Positions 15,166 through 25,202 of a stretch of DNA of 64,000 bases are shown here, piece after piece. Both the position numbers and the translations under genes were made by a program. Source of the stretch: Croceibacterium atlanticum (GTDB taxonomy: Bacteria; Pseudomonadota; Alphaproteobacteria; Sphingomonadales; Sphingomonadaceae); assembly GCF_001008165.2 (NCBI RefSeq), contig NZ_CP011452.2, forward strand, positions 1 to 64,000. The letters run 5' to 3'. Below the pieces are notes generated by a model. It was not told the origin of the DNA, did no database searches, and saw nothing but the letters and a program-made list of their open reading frames with translations. Every line of letters begins with the position of its first letter. The stretch's first letter is position 1.

Positions 15166-17778
15166 ATGAGCGATAACGACACCACACCGACGCGCACCCG
15201 CAAGCCGCTTGGGCTGAAGCGTTCGGTCGATGCTGGGGAGGTCCGGCAGACCTTCAGCCACGGCCGCACCAACAAGGTGGCGGTCGAGGTGAAGCGTCGC
15301 CGCAAGCTGACCAAACCTGGCTCCGCGCCTGCGGAGGACACGGCGCCGACTCCTGCGCCTGCTCCGGAACCTGTTGCCGAGCCGGCTCAGACCCCGGCCC
15401 CCGCTCCGAAGCCGAAGCCGGCCCCGGTGGCGAAGAAGCCCGCAGCGCCCAAGGCGCCTGCTGGCGAGACTCCTCAGGAACGCGTTGCCCGCCTCCAGCG
15501 CGAGGCCGAGGAAGACCGCCTGCGCATGGCCGAGGAAGCGCGCCGCCGCGAGGAAGAGGAACGGCTGCAGAAGATCGAGCAGGAAAAGCGCCGGGCAGAG
15601 GAAAACCGCAAGGCCGAGGAAGAAGCCGCCAAGGCCCGTGCCGAGCAGGAGAAGGCCGCCGCCGAACAGGCAGCCTCTGCCGAGAAGGCAGCGAGCGAAG
15701 CGCCGGCCAAGGCCGAGGCCGAACCTAAGCCTGAGCCCAAGTCCGAGCGGAGCCCCCAGGCTGCCAGTCCGGCACCGCGCAGGTTTACGCCTGTCGCCCG
15801 GCCCGAACCGAAGCGCCCGCCCGAGAAGAAGCGCGAGAGCAAGGTTCAGCAACCGGTCAAGAGCGCTGGTGGTGATCGCGGCGACAAGCGCCGTTCGGGC
15901 AAGCTCACTGTCACCAAGGCGTTGAACGAGGATGAAGGCCGCCGCGCCCGTAGTCTCGCCGCGCTGAAGCGTGCGCGGGAGAAGGAACGCCGTGCCCATG
16001 GCGACGGACAGCAGCGTCCGCGCGAAAAGCAGGTTCGCGACGTGATCGTGCCGGAAGCCATCACGGTCCAGGAACTGGCCAATCGCATGGCCGAAAAGGG
16101 CGCCGACCTGGTGAAGGCGCTGTTCAATCTGGGCATGATGGTCACCGTCAACCAGACGATCGACCAGGACACGGCGGAGCTGCTGGTCGAAGAATTCGGT
16201 CATAACATCCAGCGTGTCAGCGAAAGCGATATCGACATCCAGGAGAGCGAGGCGGATCCGGAAGAAACGCAGAAGCCGCGTGCTCCGGTGGTCACGATCA
16301 TGGGCCATGTCGATCACGGCAAGACCAGCCTGCTGGACGCGCTGCGCGGGACAGATGTGGTCCGCGGCGAAGCGGGTGGCATCACCCAGCATATCGGCGC
16401 CTACCAGATCACTACGAAGGACAAGCAGCAGCTGACCTTCCTCGATACGCCGGGCCACGAAGCCTTCACGCAGATGCGTGCGCGTGGTGCCAATGTGACC
16501 GATATTGTGGTGCTGGTGGTGGCAGCGGATGACGGCATCATGCCGCAGACGGTGGAAGCCATCAATCACACCAAGGCCGCCGGCGTGCCGATGATCGTTG
16601 CGATCAACAAATGCGACAAGCCGGAAGCCAATCCGAAGCGCATTCGCGAACGTCTGCTCGAACACGAAGTCATCGTCGAGGAAATGAGCGGCGATGTGCA
16701 GGATGTGGAAGTTTCGGCCAAGACCGGCATGGGCCTGGAAGAACTGATCGAAAAGATCATGCTGCAGGCCGAACTGCTGGAGCTGAAGGCACGGCCGGAC
16801 CGCAATGCCGAAGCGACCGTGATCGAGGCTCAGCTGGACAAGGGCCGCGGCCCGGTGGCCACTGTGCTGGTGACGCGCGGCACGCTGAAGCGGGGCGACA
16901 GCTTCGTTGTCGGCACCGAAAGCGGCCGCGTGCGCGCCTTGATCGACGACAAGGGCAAGCAGGTGAAGGAAGCCGGTCCTTCGACTCCGGTCGAAGTGCT
17001 GGGCCTAGGCGGCGTGCCGCAGGCCGGTGACACGCTGACAGTGGTCGAGAACGAACAGCGCGCCCGTGAAGTTGCCGAATATCGCCAGGAAAAGGCGACC
17101 GAGAAGCGGACAGCGACGGCGCCGACCAGCCTGGACGCCATGTTCGCCGGTCTCAAGAACGACGTGATCGAATTCCCGCTGCTGGTGAAAGCCGACGTGC
17201 AGGGTTCGGTCGAGGCGATCAACAGCGCGCTGCACAATCTCTCCAATGACGAGATCAAGGTGCGCGTGCTGCATTCCGGCGTGGGTGCGATCACGGAAAG
17301 CGACGTGACCCTGGCTGCCGCTTCCAAGGCGCCGATCATCGGCTTCAACGTGCGTCCCAATGCCAAGGCGCGCCAGCTGATCGAACGCGACAAGGTGGAG
17401 ATGAAATATTACGATGTCATCTATCACCTGACCGAAGAAATCGCGAAGGAGATGGCGGGCGAGCTTGGGCCACTCCGGATCGAAAACGTGGTTGGCCGTG
17501 CAGAGGTCAAGCAGGTTTTCCCTGCGGGCAAGAAGGACAAGGCCGCCGGTCTGCTGGTGGTAGAAGGCGCCATCCGCAAGGGGCTCCATGCCCGTCTCAC
17601 GCGGGAAGACGTCATCGTGTCGGCAACGACCATCGCTTCCCTGCGGCGCTTCAAGGACGACGTGGACGAAGTCCGCGCCGGCCTGGAATGCGGCGTGGTG
17701 CTGGCCGATACGAACGACATCAAGCCGGGCGATCATCTCGAAGTCTTCGAGGTGACGGAGCAAGAACGGACACTGTAA
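15166..17778 (+). CDS. infB: Translation initiation factor IF-2
   Basis: 870 residues. Residues about 45-290 are a low-complexity A/P/E/K-rich region with long charged helices typical of alphaproteobacterial IF-2. The GTPase follows: G1 GHVDHGKTS near residue 380, G2 [12 protein letters not shown]3 DTPGHEAF, G4 NKCDKPEA. C-terminal domains end [15 protein letters not shown]-2 delivers fMet-tRNA to the 30S subunit and drives subunit joining. Eighteen bases follow the YlxR gene. Confidence 0.98.
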   Translation: MSDNDTTPTRTRKPLGLKRSVDAGEVRQTFSHGRTNKVAVEVKRRRKLTKPGSAPAEDTAPTPAPAPEPVAEPAQTPAPAPKPKPAPVAKKPAAPKAPAGETPQERVARLQREAEEDRLRMAEEARRREEEERLQKIEQEKRRAEENRKAEEEAAKARAEQEKAAAEQAASAEKAASEAPAKAEAEPKPEPKSERSPQAASPAPRRFTPVARPEPKRPPEKKRESKVQQPVKSAGGDRGDKRRSGKLTVTKALNEDEGRRARSLAALKRAREKERRAHGDGQQRPREKQVRDVIVPEAITVQELANRMAEKGADLVKALFNLGMMVTVNQTIDQDTAELLVEEFGHNIQRVSESDIDIQESEADPEETQKPRAPVVTIMGHVDHGKTSLLDALRGTDVVRGEAGGITQHIGAYQITTKDKQQLTFLDTPGHEAFTQMRARGANVTDIVVLVVAADDGIMPQTVEAINHTKAAGVPMIVAINKCDKPEANPKRIRERLLEHEVIVEEMSGDVQDVEVSAKTGMGLEELIEKIMLQAELLELKARPDRNAEATVIEAQLDKGRGPVATVLVTRGTLKRGDSFVVGTESGRVRALIDDKGKQVKEAGPSTPVEVLGLGGVPQAGDTLTVVENEQRAREVAEYRQEKATEKRTATAPTSLDAMFAGLKNDVIEFPLLVKADVQGSVEAINSALHNLSNDEIKVRVLHSGVGAITESDVTLAAASKAPIIGFNVRPNAKARQLIERDKVEMKYYDVIYHLTEEIAKEMAGELGPLRIENVVGRAEVKQVFPAGKKDKAAGLLVVEGAIRKGLHARLTREDVIVSATTIASLRRFKDDVDEVRAGLECGVVLADTNDIKPGDHLEVFEVTEQERTL

Positions 17779-17781
17779 CAT

Positions 17782-17889
17782 ACTCCCGCTTGCGGGAGGG
17801 CTGGGTAAGCGTGGGCCCGCAAGGGCCCGCCTTGCCCGCCGATCTTGCCGCGTGCCGCCAGGTGGCGCAGCCTCTCCCGCGAGTGGGAG
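17782..17889. repeat. Cluster of palindromic repeats between infB and DUF1697 gene
   Basis: Two imperfect copies of a CTCCCGC..GCGGGAG palindrome (17783-17798 and 17873-17889) bracket another GC-rich inverted repeat around GGGCCCGCAAGGGCCC. The arrangement looks like a REP-type element pair with a spacer. It may also end infB transcription, though no T-run is present. Confidence 0.6.
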
Positions 17890-17901
17890 GGGGATAGGAA
17901 C

Positions 17902-18441
17902 ATGATGACACGTTACGTTGCCCTGTTCGGTTCCATCAATGTCGGTGGTAACCGGCTGAAAATGGTGGATCTGCGTGACGCTCTCGAACGCGAGGAGTTC
18001 GAGGATGTCGAAACCGTCGTCGCCAGCGGGAACGTGCTGTTCACGCATGAAGAACGCCCCAGCGAAGGGCTGGCGGAAAAGCTGGCCTATGTCGTGCAGG
18101 ATCGCTTCGGCATCGAAACCTTCGCGGTGGTGCGCAGCCGCGATGAATTGCAGGCCGCGCTGGACGAAAGCCCCTTTGCCGGGGAGGGCGAGGATAATCT
18201 CGTCCATGTGCATTTCCTGGAAGGCCAGCCGGATGCGGAGGCGTTTGACAAGCTGATTGCCGATCACGCGGGCAAGGGGGCGGAACGGATTGCCCCCGGC
18301 ACCAGGGCATTGCATGTGGATTATGTCGACGGGACGGGTAACAGCAAGCTGACCGGCGGTTTCATCGCCCGGCGGCTGGGTTGCCGCGGCACGGCCCGCA
18401 ATGTCCGGTCGATCGCGCGGATTATCGAGAAGATGGACTGA
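17902..18441 (+). CDS. DUF1697 family protein
   Basis: 179 residues matching DUF1697: [40 protein letters not shown] and a C-terminal [20 protein letters not shown] (the family T-x-R-N-x-x-T end region). Function unknown; widespread in soil bacteria. Start ATG 17902 follows GGGGGATAGG. It lies 2 bases before rbfA, so the two may be co-transcribed. Confidence 0.85.
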   Translation: MMTRYVALFGSINVGGNRLKMVDLRDALEREEFEDVETVVASGNVLFTHEERPSEGLAEKLAYVVQDRFGIETFAVVRSRDELQAALDESPFAGEGEDNLVHVHFLEGQPDAEAFDKLIADHAGKGAERIAPGTRALHVDYVDGTGNSKLTGGFIARRLGCRGTARNVRSIARIIEKMD

Positions 18442-18443
18442 TC

Positions 18444-18845
18444 ATGTCACGCCAAACCCATTCCAATGAAGATCAATCCGTCCGCCTGCTGAAAGTGGGC
18501 GAACGCGTGCGCCATATGCTGAGCGAGATCCTGACACGGCAGCAGGTGCATGACGATACGCTGTCAGCGCATACCGTCTCCGTTACCGAAGTGCGGATGT
18601 CGCCGGATCTGCGGCAGGCAAAGGTTTATGCCAAGCCGCTGCTGGGCGGGGATGAGGCAGAGGTGCTCAAGGCGCTGCGCCGCAACACCGCCTTTTTCCA
18701 GCGCGAGGTGGCGAAGAGGCTGGGTCTCAAATTCGCGCCAAAATTGCGTTTCATGGAAGACGAAAGCTTCGACGAGGCCGATCGGATCGAGAAATTGCTG
18801 TCCGACCCCAAGGTTGCGCGCGATCTGGACGACGATGAAGGCTGA
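18444..18845 (+). CDS. rbfA: Ribosome-binding factor A
   Basis: 133 residues with the KH-like RbfA core: [78 protein letters not shown]. RbfA is a cold-shock 30S maturation factor. It is in the usual infB-rbfA-truB neighbourhood, with extra genes inserted. Start ATG 18444 (MSRQTHS). Confidence 0.96.
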   Translation: MSRQTHSNEDQSVRLLKVGERVRHMLSEILTRQQVHDDTLSAHTVSVTEVRMSPDLRQAKVYAKPLLGGDEAEVLKALRRNTAFFQREVAKRLGLKFAPKLRFMEDESFDEADRIEKLLSDPKVARDLDDDEG

Positions 18846-18855
18846 GCGGCCCTGA

Positions 18856-19440
18856 ATGGCCAAGCTCTACTTCTATTATGCCAGCATGAATGCGGGGAAG
18901 AGCTCCACCCTGCTGCAGGCCGCGTTCAATTATGGCGAACGGGGCATGAAGGTGATGCTGTGGACCGCCGCGATTGACGACCGGCCCGGATTCGGCGCGA
19001 TCAGTTCGCGCATCGGCCTGTCCAGCGACGCCCACCGCTTTGACGAGACAACCGATCTGCTGGCCCATGTGCTGGAAGAACATGGCGAAACGCCGCTCGC
19101 CTGCGTGCTGGTGGACGAAGCGCAATTTCTGACCGACCGGCAGGTCTGGCAATGCGCCAGCCTGGCCGACCGGCACGATATTCCCGTGCTCTGCTACGGC
19201 TTGCGGACCGATTTTCAGGGGCAGCTCTTCCCCGGTTCCGCCGCCCTGCTGGGCATTGCCGATAGTTTGGTGGAACTGAAGGCCGTATGCGAATGCGGCC
19301 GCAAGGCGACGATGAATTTGCGGGTCGATGCGGCGGGGCGCCCGGTAATGGCCGGGGCGCAGACCGAGATCGGCGGTAACGAGCGTTACCTTGCCCTGTG
19401 CCGCCGCCACTTCTCGGAAGCGCTGGGCCTGCACGAATAG
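18856..19440 (+). CDS. tdk: Thymidine kinase
   Basis: 194 residues, type II thymidine kinase. P-loop SMNAGKSS (10-17), Walker B LVDEAQFL, lasso/thymidine-site region CYGLRTDFQGQLFPGS, and zinc-ribbon cysteines CECGRKA plus a distal CRRH. It phosphorylates salvaged thymidine to dTMP. The insertion of tdk between rbfA and truB is not the standard order; its 10-base gap from rbfA suggests co-expression. Confidence 0.95.
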   Translation: MAKLYFYYASMNAGKSSTLLQAAFNYGERGMKVMLWTAAIDDRPGFGAISSRIGLSSDAHRFDETTDLLAHVLEEHGETPLACVLVDEAQFLTDRQVWQCASLADRHDIPVLCYGLRTDFQGQLFPGSAALLGIADSLVELKAVCECGRKATMNLRVDAAGRPVMAGAQTEIGGNERYLALCRRHFSEALGLHE

Positions 19441-19495
19441 GAATTCACGCAAAGTTCACGGCGAAAATGGTTCTGCGGCAACAAGGAGATGCATC

Positions 19496-19873
19496 ATGTT
19501 CGCCATCGCAAGTGCCATTGCCCTGCTCGCCACGCCGCTTGCCGCACAGGAAGGCGGATCCTTGCCCGGTGTTTCGGACGAGGAGACCAGGATCACTTCG
19601 GGCAGTGTGGAAAGCGTGGTCAGATCCACCGATTCCCTGCTCTTCGTGCGTGACCGGGCCAATCGCTGGTACCGTGTGCAGTTGAACGACAATTGCCTGC
19701 GTCCCGTTCCGCAGATGGAAACGCTGCTGTTCGACAATGCCGGTTCCGGCCCGATCGACAAATTCACTTCCGTCCGCGCGCAGCAGACCGGCATTTCCTG
19801 CCGGATCGTAAGCATCCGCCGTTCCGAAGCGCCGCCCCAGGTGGATTCAAAGAGCCGCGTTCCCGCTAACTGA
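19496..19873 (+). CDS. Small secreted protein (DUF6491-like)
   Basis: 125 residues with a signal peptide (MFAIASAIALLATPLAAQ, cleavage likely after AAQ or LAA) and a mature part containing VRDRANRWYRVQLNDNCLRP and a second cysteine in GISCRIVSIRRSEAPP, so one disulfide is possible. The NRWYRV...C...SEAPP pattern recalls DUF6491 proteins common in sphingomonads; that is recall, not a search. AAGGAG precedes ATG 19496. Periplasmic, function unknown. Confidence 0.7.
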   Translation: MFAIASAIALLATPLAAQEGGSLPGVSDEETRITSGSVESVVRSTDSLLFVRDRANRWYRVQLNDNCLRPVPQMETLLFDNAGSGPIDKFTSVRAQQTGISCRIVSIRRSEAPPQVDSKSRVPAN

Positions 19874-19920
19874 GCGGATTACGTTGCCGCGGGGCATTGC
19901 GCACCCTACCTAGGCGGCAA

Positions 19921-20610
19921 ATGACCGACACGATCCTTATCGCATTGGCGCTGATACCGGCGCTGGTGATCGCAATTGTCTTCCACGAAGTTGCCCATGG
20001 CTGGGTCGCGCTGATGCTGGGGGATCCGACCGCGCAGGAACAGAGGCGCCTGTCGCTGAACCCGATCCGCCATGTGGATATATTCGGCACGCTGATTCTG
20101 CCCGGAATGCTGGCTCTGACAGGTGCGCCCGTATTCGGCTGGGCCAAGCCCGTGCCGGTCAATAAATGGCGGCTGCGCAATCCGCGTTACGACATGATGG
20201 CGGTCGCTGCGGCAGGGCCGGGCACGAATCTGATCCTGGCCGCCGTGGGGGCAATCCTGCTCGGCCTGTTTGCTGGCGGTTTGACGGAGCAGCCGACCGG
20301 AGTTGCGGGCTTTTTCTTCGTCGCCCTGCAATTCTTCATCATGATCAACATCTTCCTGGCGCTGTTCAACCTGTTGCCGATCCCGCCCTTCGATGGATCG
20401 CATATCGTGGAAGGATTGCTGCCGCCATCGGCCGCACGGGTCTATGCCAGGTTGCGCCCATGGGGCTTCCCGCTGCTGTTCATGCTGTTGCTGGTGATAC
20501 CCTATTTCTTCCCGGAGCTGGGCATTATCGAAAGAGTGGTTCTGCCGCCGGTAATCTGGGCTCAGGATCGTTACATGGCACTTGCCCAATGGGTGGCGGG
20601 CGCATTCTGA
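19921..20610 (+). CDS. Site-2 protease family (M50) membrane metalloprotease
   Basis: 229 residues. Zinc-binding HEVAH at residues 22-26 in the first helix and the third ligand in NLLPIPPFDGSHIV define an intramembrane M50 protease of the short FtsH-independent group without PDZ domain. About six membrane segments. Substrate unknown; it is not the RseP type. It lies 72 bases before truB on the same strand. Confidence 0.9.
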   Translation: MTDTILIALALIPALVIAIVFHEVAHGWVALMLGDPTAQEQRRLSLNPIRHVDIFGTLILPGMLALTGAPVFGWAKPVPVNKWRLRNPRYDMMAVAAAGPGTNLILAAVGAILLGLFAGGLTEQPTGVAGFFFVALQFFIMINIFLALFNLLPIPPFDGSHIVEGLLPPSAARVYARLRPWGFPLLFMLLLVIPYFFPELGIIERVVLPPVIWAQDRYMALAQWVAGAF

Positions 20611-20682
20611 TCCGGCCGTCCCCGCCGCTTTGCCCGCACTTGCATGGCTGACAGGGCCGGGCAGGTCCGCTAGGGGCCGCCA

Positions 20683-21663
20683 ATGCCCGATGGTTGGCTC
20701 ATCCTCGACAAACCGCGCGCGCTTGGTTCGACCCAGGCGGTCAGCGCCGTGAAACGCGTTCTGCGCAAGGCGGGCTATGGCAAGGTGAAGACCGGCCATG
20801 GCGGCACTCTGGACCCGCTGGCGGAGGGTGTGCTGCCTATCGCCCTGGGCGAAGCGACCAAGTTGGCCGGGCGGATGCTGGATGCCAGCAAGACCTATGC
20901 CTTCACCATCCGCTTCGGCGAGGAAACCGATACGCTGGATGCCGAAGGCGAAGTGGTGGCGCACAGCGACCGGCGCCCGCCAATGGCCGCCATTTCAGCG
21001 ATCTGCGAAACATTCGTGGGCGAGATCGAACAGGTGCCGCCCGCCTATTCCGCGCTGAAAGTGGATGGAAAACGCGCCTATGACCGGGCGCGGGCGGGGG
21101 AAGAGGTGGAAATGAAGAGCCGCCGCGTCACCATCCATTCGCTGGAAGTCGCCGGCGGGGGGCAGCGCGATCCGGTGCAATCCGCCTTCGCCACCACGCT
21201 TGGCCGCCCCGATCCCTTCGATCCCGAACCGCCGCTGGAACTGGCCGATACGGTGACGCTGGTGGCAAATGTGTCCAAGGGTACCTATATACGTTCCCTG
21301 GCGCGCGACATCGCCCATGCGCTGGGCACTGTCGGCCATGTGACGTGGCTGAGGCGTGTAAAGGCCGGACCCTTCACTGAAAGTCAGGCGATTTCGCTGG
21401 ACATTCTGGAGGAAATCGGTAACGGCGCGCGGCTTGAAGATCATCTTCTGCCGCTGGAGGCGGGGCTGGACGGTATCCCGGCCCTTACCCTCGACCCGGA
21501 GAGCGCGCAGGCGGCCCGTCAGGGTCGGATCCTTTCCGGAATGCCCCTTTCCGATGGGCACTATTTCGCCAAGACGGGGGATGTGCCCGTGGCGTTGATG
21601 GAATTGTCGGATGGGACGGCCAGGGTCGTCAGGGGTTTCAATTGTCAGGATACCGCGGAGTGA
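20683..21663 (+). CDS. truB: tRNA pseudouridine(55) synthase TruB
   Basis: 326 residues. GHGGTLDPLAEGVLPIALGEATK holds the catalytic aspartate; PPAYSALKVDGKRAYDRARAGE and YIRSLARDIAHALG are further TruB motifs. It makes pseudouridine 55 in the T-loop of tRNA. A C-terminal extension after about residue 250 fits the bacterial form. Next gene rpsO starts 5 bases on, the conserved truB-rpsO-pnp order. Confidence 0.97.
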   Translation: MPDGWLILDKPRALGSTQAVSAVKRVLRKAGYGKVKTGHGGTLDPLAEGVLPIALGEATKLAGRMLDASKTYAFTIRFGEETDTLDAEGEVVAHSDRRPPMAAISAICETFVGEIEQVPPAYSALKVDGKRAYDRARAGEEVEMKSRRVTIHSLEVAGGGQRDPVQSAFATTLGRPDPFDPEPPLELADTVTLVANVSKGTYIRSLARDIAHALGTVGHVTWLRRVKAGPFTESQAISLDILEEIGNGARLEDHLLPLEAGLDGIPALTLDPESAQAARQGRILSGMPLSDGHYFAKTGDVPVALMELSDGTARVVRGFNCQDTAE

Positions 21664-21668
21664 AATGA

Positions 21669-21938
21669 ATGTCGGTTACCGCCGAAAAGAAGACTGAAAT
21701 CATCAAGGACAATGCGCGCGTTTCGGGCGACACGGGTTCCCCGGAAGTGCAGGTCGCAATCCTGACCGAACGTATTCGTAACCTGACGGAACACTTCAAG
21801 GACCACCACAAGGATAACCATTCCCGCCGTGGTCTGCTGATGATGGTCAACAAGCGTCGCAACTTGCTGGCCTATCTGAAGAAGAAGGACGTGCAGCGTT
21901 ACAACGACCTGATCCAGAAGCTGGGTCTGCGTAAGTGA
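21669..21938 (+). CDS. rpsO: 30S ribosomal protein S15
   Basis: 89 residues, exact family length. [16 protein letters not shown] and [22 protein letters not shown] are S15 hallmarks. It binds 16S rRNA helices 20-22 early in 30S assembly. A terminator follows at once. Confidence 0.98.
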   Translation: MSVTAEKKTEIIKDNARVSGDTGSPEVQVAILTERIRNLTEHFKDHHKDNHSRRGLLMMVNKRRNLLAYLKKKDVQRYNDLIQKLGLRK

Positions 21939-21950
21939 TCTGAATGCTTC

Positions 21951-21976
21951 GGCCCGCCTCTGGCGGGCCGTTTCGC
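21951..21976 (+). terminator. Rho-independent terminator of rpsO
   Basis: Perfect 9-base stem CGGCCCGCC (21951-21959) / GGCGGGCCG (21963-21971) with a TCT loop, followed by TTTCG. It lies 12 bases past the rpsO stop. Confidence 0.85.
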
Positions 21977-22026
21977 ATTCGTATCCCGCTGATGCGGGGC
22001 CGGGGCGAAAGAATGCTCTGGAAACT

Positions 22027-22050
22027 GGATTTCCGCTTTCGCGGGAATGA
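22027..22050. repeat. REP-like palindrome upstream of pnp
   Basis: GGATTTCCGCTTTCGCGGGAATGA, an inverted repeat (TTCCGC/GCGGGAA). A near-identical copy (GGATTCCCGCCTTCGCGGGAATGA) occurs at 63170-63193 before rpsG. It is the widespread alphaproteobacterial TTCCCGC..GCGGGAA repeat and lies between the rpsO terminator and pnp. Confidence 0.65.
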
Positions 22051-22182
22051 AAAATCGGGGTGCAGCTCGCAATTCGGCGAGTGTCGCCTTGGGGCGAGAC
22101 AAAATGCCCCACACCGGACCGGGACGGTATCCCCGGCAGTAAACCCCGCCGGCAATAGGGCCCGCGGGCAAAAGGAAATAGA

Positions 22183-24471
22183 ATGTTCGACACGAAAACC
22201 GTATCGCTGGAGTGGGGCGGAAAGACCCTCACTCTGGAAACCGGGCGTATCGCCCGTCAGGCCGATGGCGCCGTTCTGGCGACCTATGGCGAAACCGTGG
22301 TGCTGTGCGCCGTCACCGCCGCGAAGAGTGTGAAGGAAGGCCAGGATTTCTTCCCGCTGACCGTCCACTATCAGGAAAAATTCTCCTCCGCCGGCCGTAT
22401 CCCGGGCGGCTTCTTCAAGCGTGAGCGCGGTGCGACCGAAAAGGAAACGCTGACCAGCCGCCTGATCGACCGTCCGATCCGCCCGCTTTTCCCTGAAGGT
22501 TTCTATAACGAAATCAACGTGATCTGCCAGGTCCTGTCCTATGATGGCGAGACTGAGGCGGATATCGTTGCGATGATCGCCGCTTCCGCTGCGCTGACCA
22601 TTTCCGGCGTGCCCTTCATGGGGCCGATCGGTGCCTGCCGCGTGGGCTTCGTCGATGGCGAATATGTCCTCAACCCGCAGCAGTCCGCCGCGCTGGAAGA
22701 AGGCCGGCTCGACCTGATCGTCGCCGCCACTCAGGATGCGGTGATGATGGTCGAATCCGAAGCGAAGGAACTGACCGAGGAAGAGATGCTCGGCGCGGTC
22801 ATGTTCGCGCATGAGGAATCGAAGAAGGTCATCGGCGCGATCATCGATCTGGCTGAACAGGCCGCCAAGGAACCGTGGGAACTCGACACGAGCGACGATG
22901 GCTCCGCCATGAAGGCCGAGATCAAGGGGCTGATCGGTGACGATATCGCCGCCGCCTACAAGCTGACTGACAAGTCGGCCCGTTCGGACGCGCTCAATGC
23001 CGCCCGCGCGAAGGTGAAGGAACATTATGCCGAGGCCGACGGCCGGACCGGCATGACCGCGATCAAGCTGACCAAGAAGCTGGAAGCCGAAATCGTGCGC
23101 ACCGCCATCCTGAAAGAGGGCAAGCGTATCGACGGGCGCAAGCTGGACCAGGTCCGCCCGATAGAAAGCATGGTCGGCTTCCTGCCGCGCACCCATGGTT
23201 CGGCACTGTTCACCCGCGGTGAAACGCAGGCGATCTGCACCACCACGCTGGGCACCAAGGACAGCGAGCAGATGATCGACGGCCTCGACGGCCTGACTTA
23301 TCAGAGCTTCATGCTGCACTATAACTTCCCGCCCTATTCGGTTGGCGAAGTTGGCCGTTTCGGCGCCCCCGGCCGCCGCGAGATCGGCCATGGCAAGCTG
23401 GCATGGCGTGCGCTGCACCCGGTCCTGCCGAGCAAGGATGACTTCCCCTACACGATCCGCATCCTGTCCGACATCACCGAGTCCAACGGCTCGTCCTCGA
23501 TGGCGACGGTTTGCGGCGGCTGCCTGTCCATGATGGATGCCGGCGTGCCGATCGAACGCCCGGTTTCGGGCATCGCGATGGGCCTGATCCTGGAAGGCGA
23601 TGAATTCGCCGTCCTGTCCGACATCCTGGGTGACGAAGATCACCTGGGCGACATGGACTTCAAGGTCGCTGGTAGCGAAGCGGGCATCACCAGCCTGCAG
23701 ATGGACATCAAGATCGCCGGCATCACCAAGGAAATCATGGCCAAGGCGCTGGAACAGGCCAAGGCCGGCCGCGCGCATATCCTGGGTGAGATGACCAAGG
23801 CGCTGGGCACTGCCCGCACCGAACTGTCCGCCCATGCGCCGCGTATTGAAACGATGCAGATCGACAAGTCGAAGATCCGCGACGTTATCGGCACCGGCGG
23901 CAAGGTCATCCGCGAAATCGTGGCGGAAACCGGCGCCAAGGTGGATATTGACGATGAGGGCGTGATCAAGATCAGCTCTTCCGACCTCAGCCAGATCGAA
24001 GCCGCGAAGAAGTGGATCGAAGGCATCGTCGAAGAAGCCGAAGTCGGCAAGATCTACACCGGCAAGGTGGTGAACATCGTCGATTTCGGCGCGTTCGTGA
24101 ACTTCATGGGTGGCAAGGACGGCCTCGTCCATGTTTCCGAAATGAAGAACGAACGGGTCGAGAAGCCGACCGATGTCGTGTCCGAAGGCCAGGAAGTGAA
24201 GGTCAAGGTTCTGGAGATCGACAATCGCGGCAAGGTCCGCCTGTCGATGCGCGTCGTGGATCAGGAAACCGGCGAAGAGCTGGAAGATACCCGCCCGCCG
24301 CGTGAACCTCGCGAACCCCGTGGGGATCGTGGTGATCGTGGCGGCCGTGGCGGTGGAGATCGCCGCGGTGGCCGTGGCGGCCGCGGTGGCCCCCGTCGCG
24401 ATCGCGGCGAAGGCGGCGGCAAGGAAGGGGGCAATCCCGATCACATGCCAGCCTTCCTGAAGGACGACTGA
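22183..24471 (+). CDS. pnp: Polyribonucleotide nucleotidyltransferase
   Basis: 762 residues. Two RNase PH domains (about 10-230 and 310-545) flank a helical linker, then KH ([16 protein letters not shown]) and S1 ([20 protein letters not shown]) domains. RPGGFFKRE-type and [11 protein letters not shown] segments mark the phosphorolytic sites. The C-terminus is an RGG/RGGR-rich tail typical of alphaproteobacterial PNPase. It degrades RNA 3' to 5' with phosphate. Own leader of about 240 bases after the rpsO terminator. Confidence 0.98.
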   Translation: MFDTKTVSLEWGGKTLTLETGRIARQADGAVLATYGETVVLCAVTAAKSVKEGQDFFPLTVHYQEKFSSAGRIPGGFFKRERGATEKETLTSRLIDRPIRPLFPEGFYNEINVICQVLSYDGETEADIVAMIAASAALTISGVPFMGPIGACRVGFVDGEYVLNPQQSAALEEGRLDLIVAATQDAVMMVESEAKELTEEEMLGAVMFAHEESKKVIGAIIDLAEQAAKEPWELDTSDDGSAMKAEIKGLIGDDIAAAYKLTDKSARSDALNAARAKVKEHYAEADGRTGMTAIKLTKKLEAEIVRTAILKEGKRIDGRKLDQVRPIESMVGFLPRTHGSALFTRGETQAICTTTLGTKDSEQMIDGLDGLTYQSFMLHYNFPPYSVGEVGRFGAPGRREIGHGKLAWRALHPVLPSKDDFPYTIRILSDITESNGSSSMATVCGGCLSMMDAGVPIERPVSGIAMGLILEGDEFAVLSDILGDEDHLGDMDFKVAGSEAGITSLQMDIKIAGITKEIMAKALEQAKAGRAHILGEMTKALGTARTELSAHAPRIETMQIDKSKIRDVIGTGGKVIREIVAETGAKVDIDDEGVIKISSSDLSQIEAAKKWIEGIVEEAEVGKIYTGKVVNIVDFGAFVNFMGGKDGLVHVSEMKNERVEKPTDVVSEGQEVKVKVLEIDNRGKVRLSMRVVDQETGEELEDTRPPREPREPRGDRGDRGGRGGGDRRGGRGGRGGPRRDRGEGGGKEGGNPDHMPAFLKDD

Positions 24472-24486
24472 TAGAGATCAAGCTGC

Positions 24487-24518
24487 CCCCGCGCCGAATA
24501 ATCGGTGCGGGGGTTTTG
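24487..24518 (+). terminator. First terminator after pnp
   Basis: Eleven-pair stem CCCCCGCGCCG (24487-24497) / CGGTGCGGGGG (24504-24514, one G-T pair) with an AATAAT loop, then TTTT. Confidence 0.88.
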
Positions 24519-24539
24519 CTTTCCGTACTGGAGAGGAGG

Positions 24540-24575
24540 GGGCCGCGGGGGCTGAAAATCCCGCGGCCCTTTTTC
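24540..24575 (+). terminator. Second terminator after pnp
   Basis: Ten-base perfect stem GGGCCGCGGG (24540-24549) / CCCGCGGCCC (24560-24569) followed by TTTTT. A tandem back-up terminator for the pnp unit. Confidence 0.85.
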
Positions 24576-24606
24576 CGTTTGGGGCGATGCTTTCGCCCGG
24601 TGGCAA

Positions 24607-25116
24607 TTAAGCCTTGAGGCGCAGCTGGCCGAGATAATCCAGCTTGCCGACTGTCACGCCCTTGGCGCGCAGCACGCCGTAAGCGGTGGTGGCGTGGAAA
24701 TAGAAATTGGGCCGGCTGAAGCTCATCAGGAATTCCTCTGCCGTGAAATCCAGCCGCTTCGGGCCGATTTCGAACCGCATGTCCTGACCGACAAAGCCTT
24801 CCATCTCGTCTTCGGTTACGCCGTTCAGGAACTCGATAGCCGCGTCCAGTTTCTCGCCCAGCGCGGCCAGCGTTGCGGGCGGCTCGCTCATATCAGGATT
24901 GAACACGCCCTTGCGGACGCCTTCGATGGCGCCCTGGCTGTGCACGGCCATGCTCTTTATCTGGTATTTGAAGGGCAGCATGTCCTCGATCAGGCAGGCA
25001 TTGACCACCTCTTCCTCGTTCATGTGGCAGGATGCGGCCTTGTCCAGCCAACCCTTTCCGGCGCCCAGGATCTGGAGCCAGCCGGGGATGATTGCGGCAT
25101 GTAGTGAAACGGTCAT
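24607..25116 (-). CDS. DUF1993 family protein
   Basis: 169 residues, MTVSLHAAIIPGWLQILGAG at the start, then LIEDMLPFKYQIKSMAVHSQGA, FEIGPKRLDFTAEEFLMSF, RPNFYFHATTAYGVLR. These are the DUF1993 features, a DinB-like four-helix group of unknown function. Start ATG 25116 matches the family start. Divergent from the SDR gene at 25203 with an 86-base gap that must hold both promoters. Confidence 0.85.
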   Translation of the reverse strand: MTVSLHAAIIPGWLQILGAGKGWLDKAASCHMNEEEVVNACLIEDMLPFKYQIKSMAVHSQGAIEGVRKGVFNPDMSEPPATLAALGEKLDAAIEFLNGVTEDEMEGFVGQDMRFEIGPKRLDFTAEEFLMSFSRPNFYFHATTAYGVLRAKGVTVGKLDYLGQLRLKA

Positions 25117-25202
25117 GGCAGTCCTCTGTCGGTTATCTCTGCGGGCCATAGACGACCCGGCGAGGCTCTGCCACACAGTGCAGTGAATTGCGGGAGAGAG
25201 AT

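Noticed and set aside
14824-16665. Minus-strand frame of over 600 codons opposite infB
   Set aside because: Its leucine/arginine-rich repeats are the reverse of the charged IF-2 N-terminus. Artefact of base composition.
21847-24444. 865-codon minus-strand frame opposite pnp
   Set aside because: Complement of a certain gene; no start signal and no known fold.
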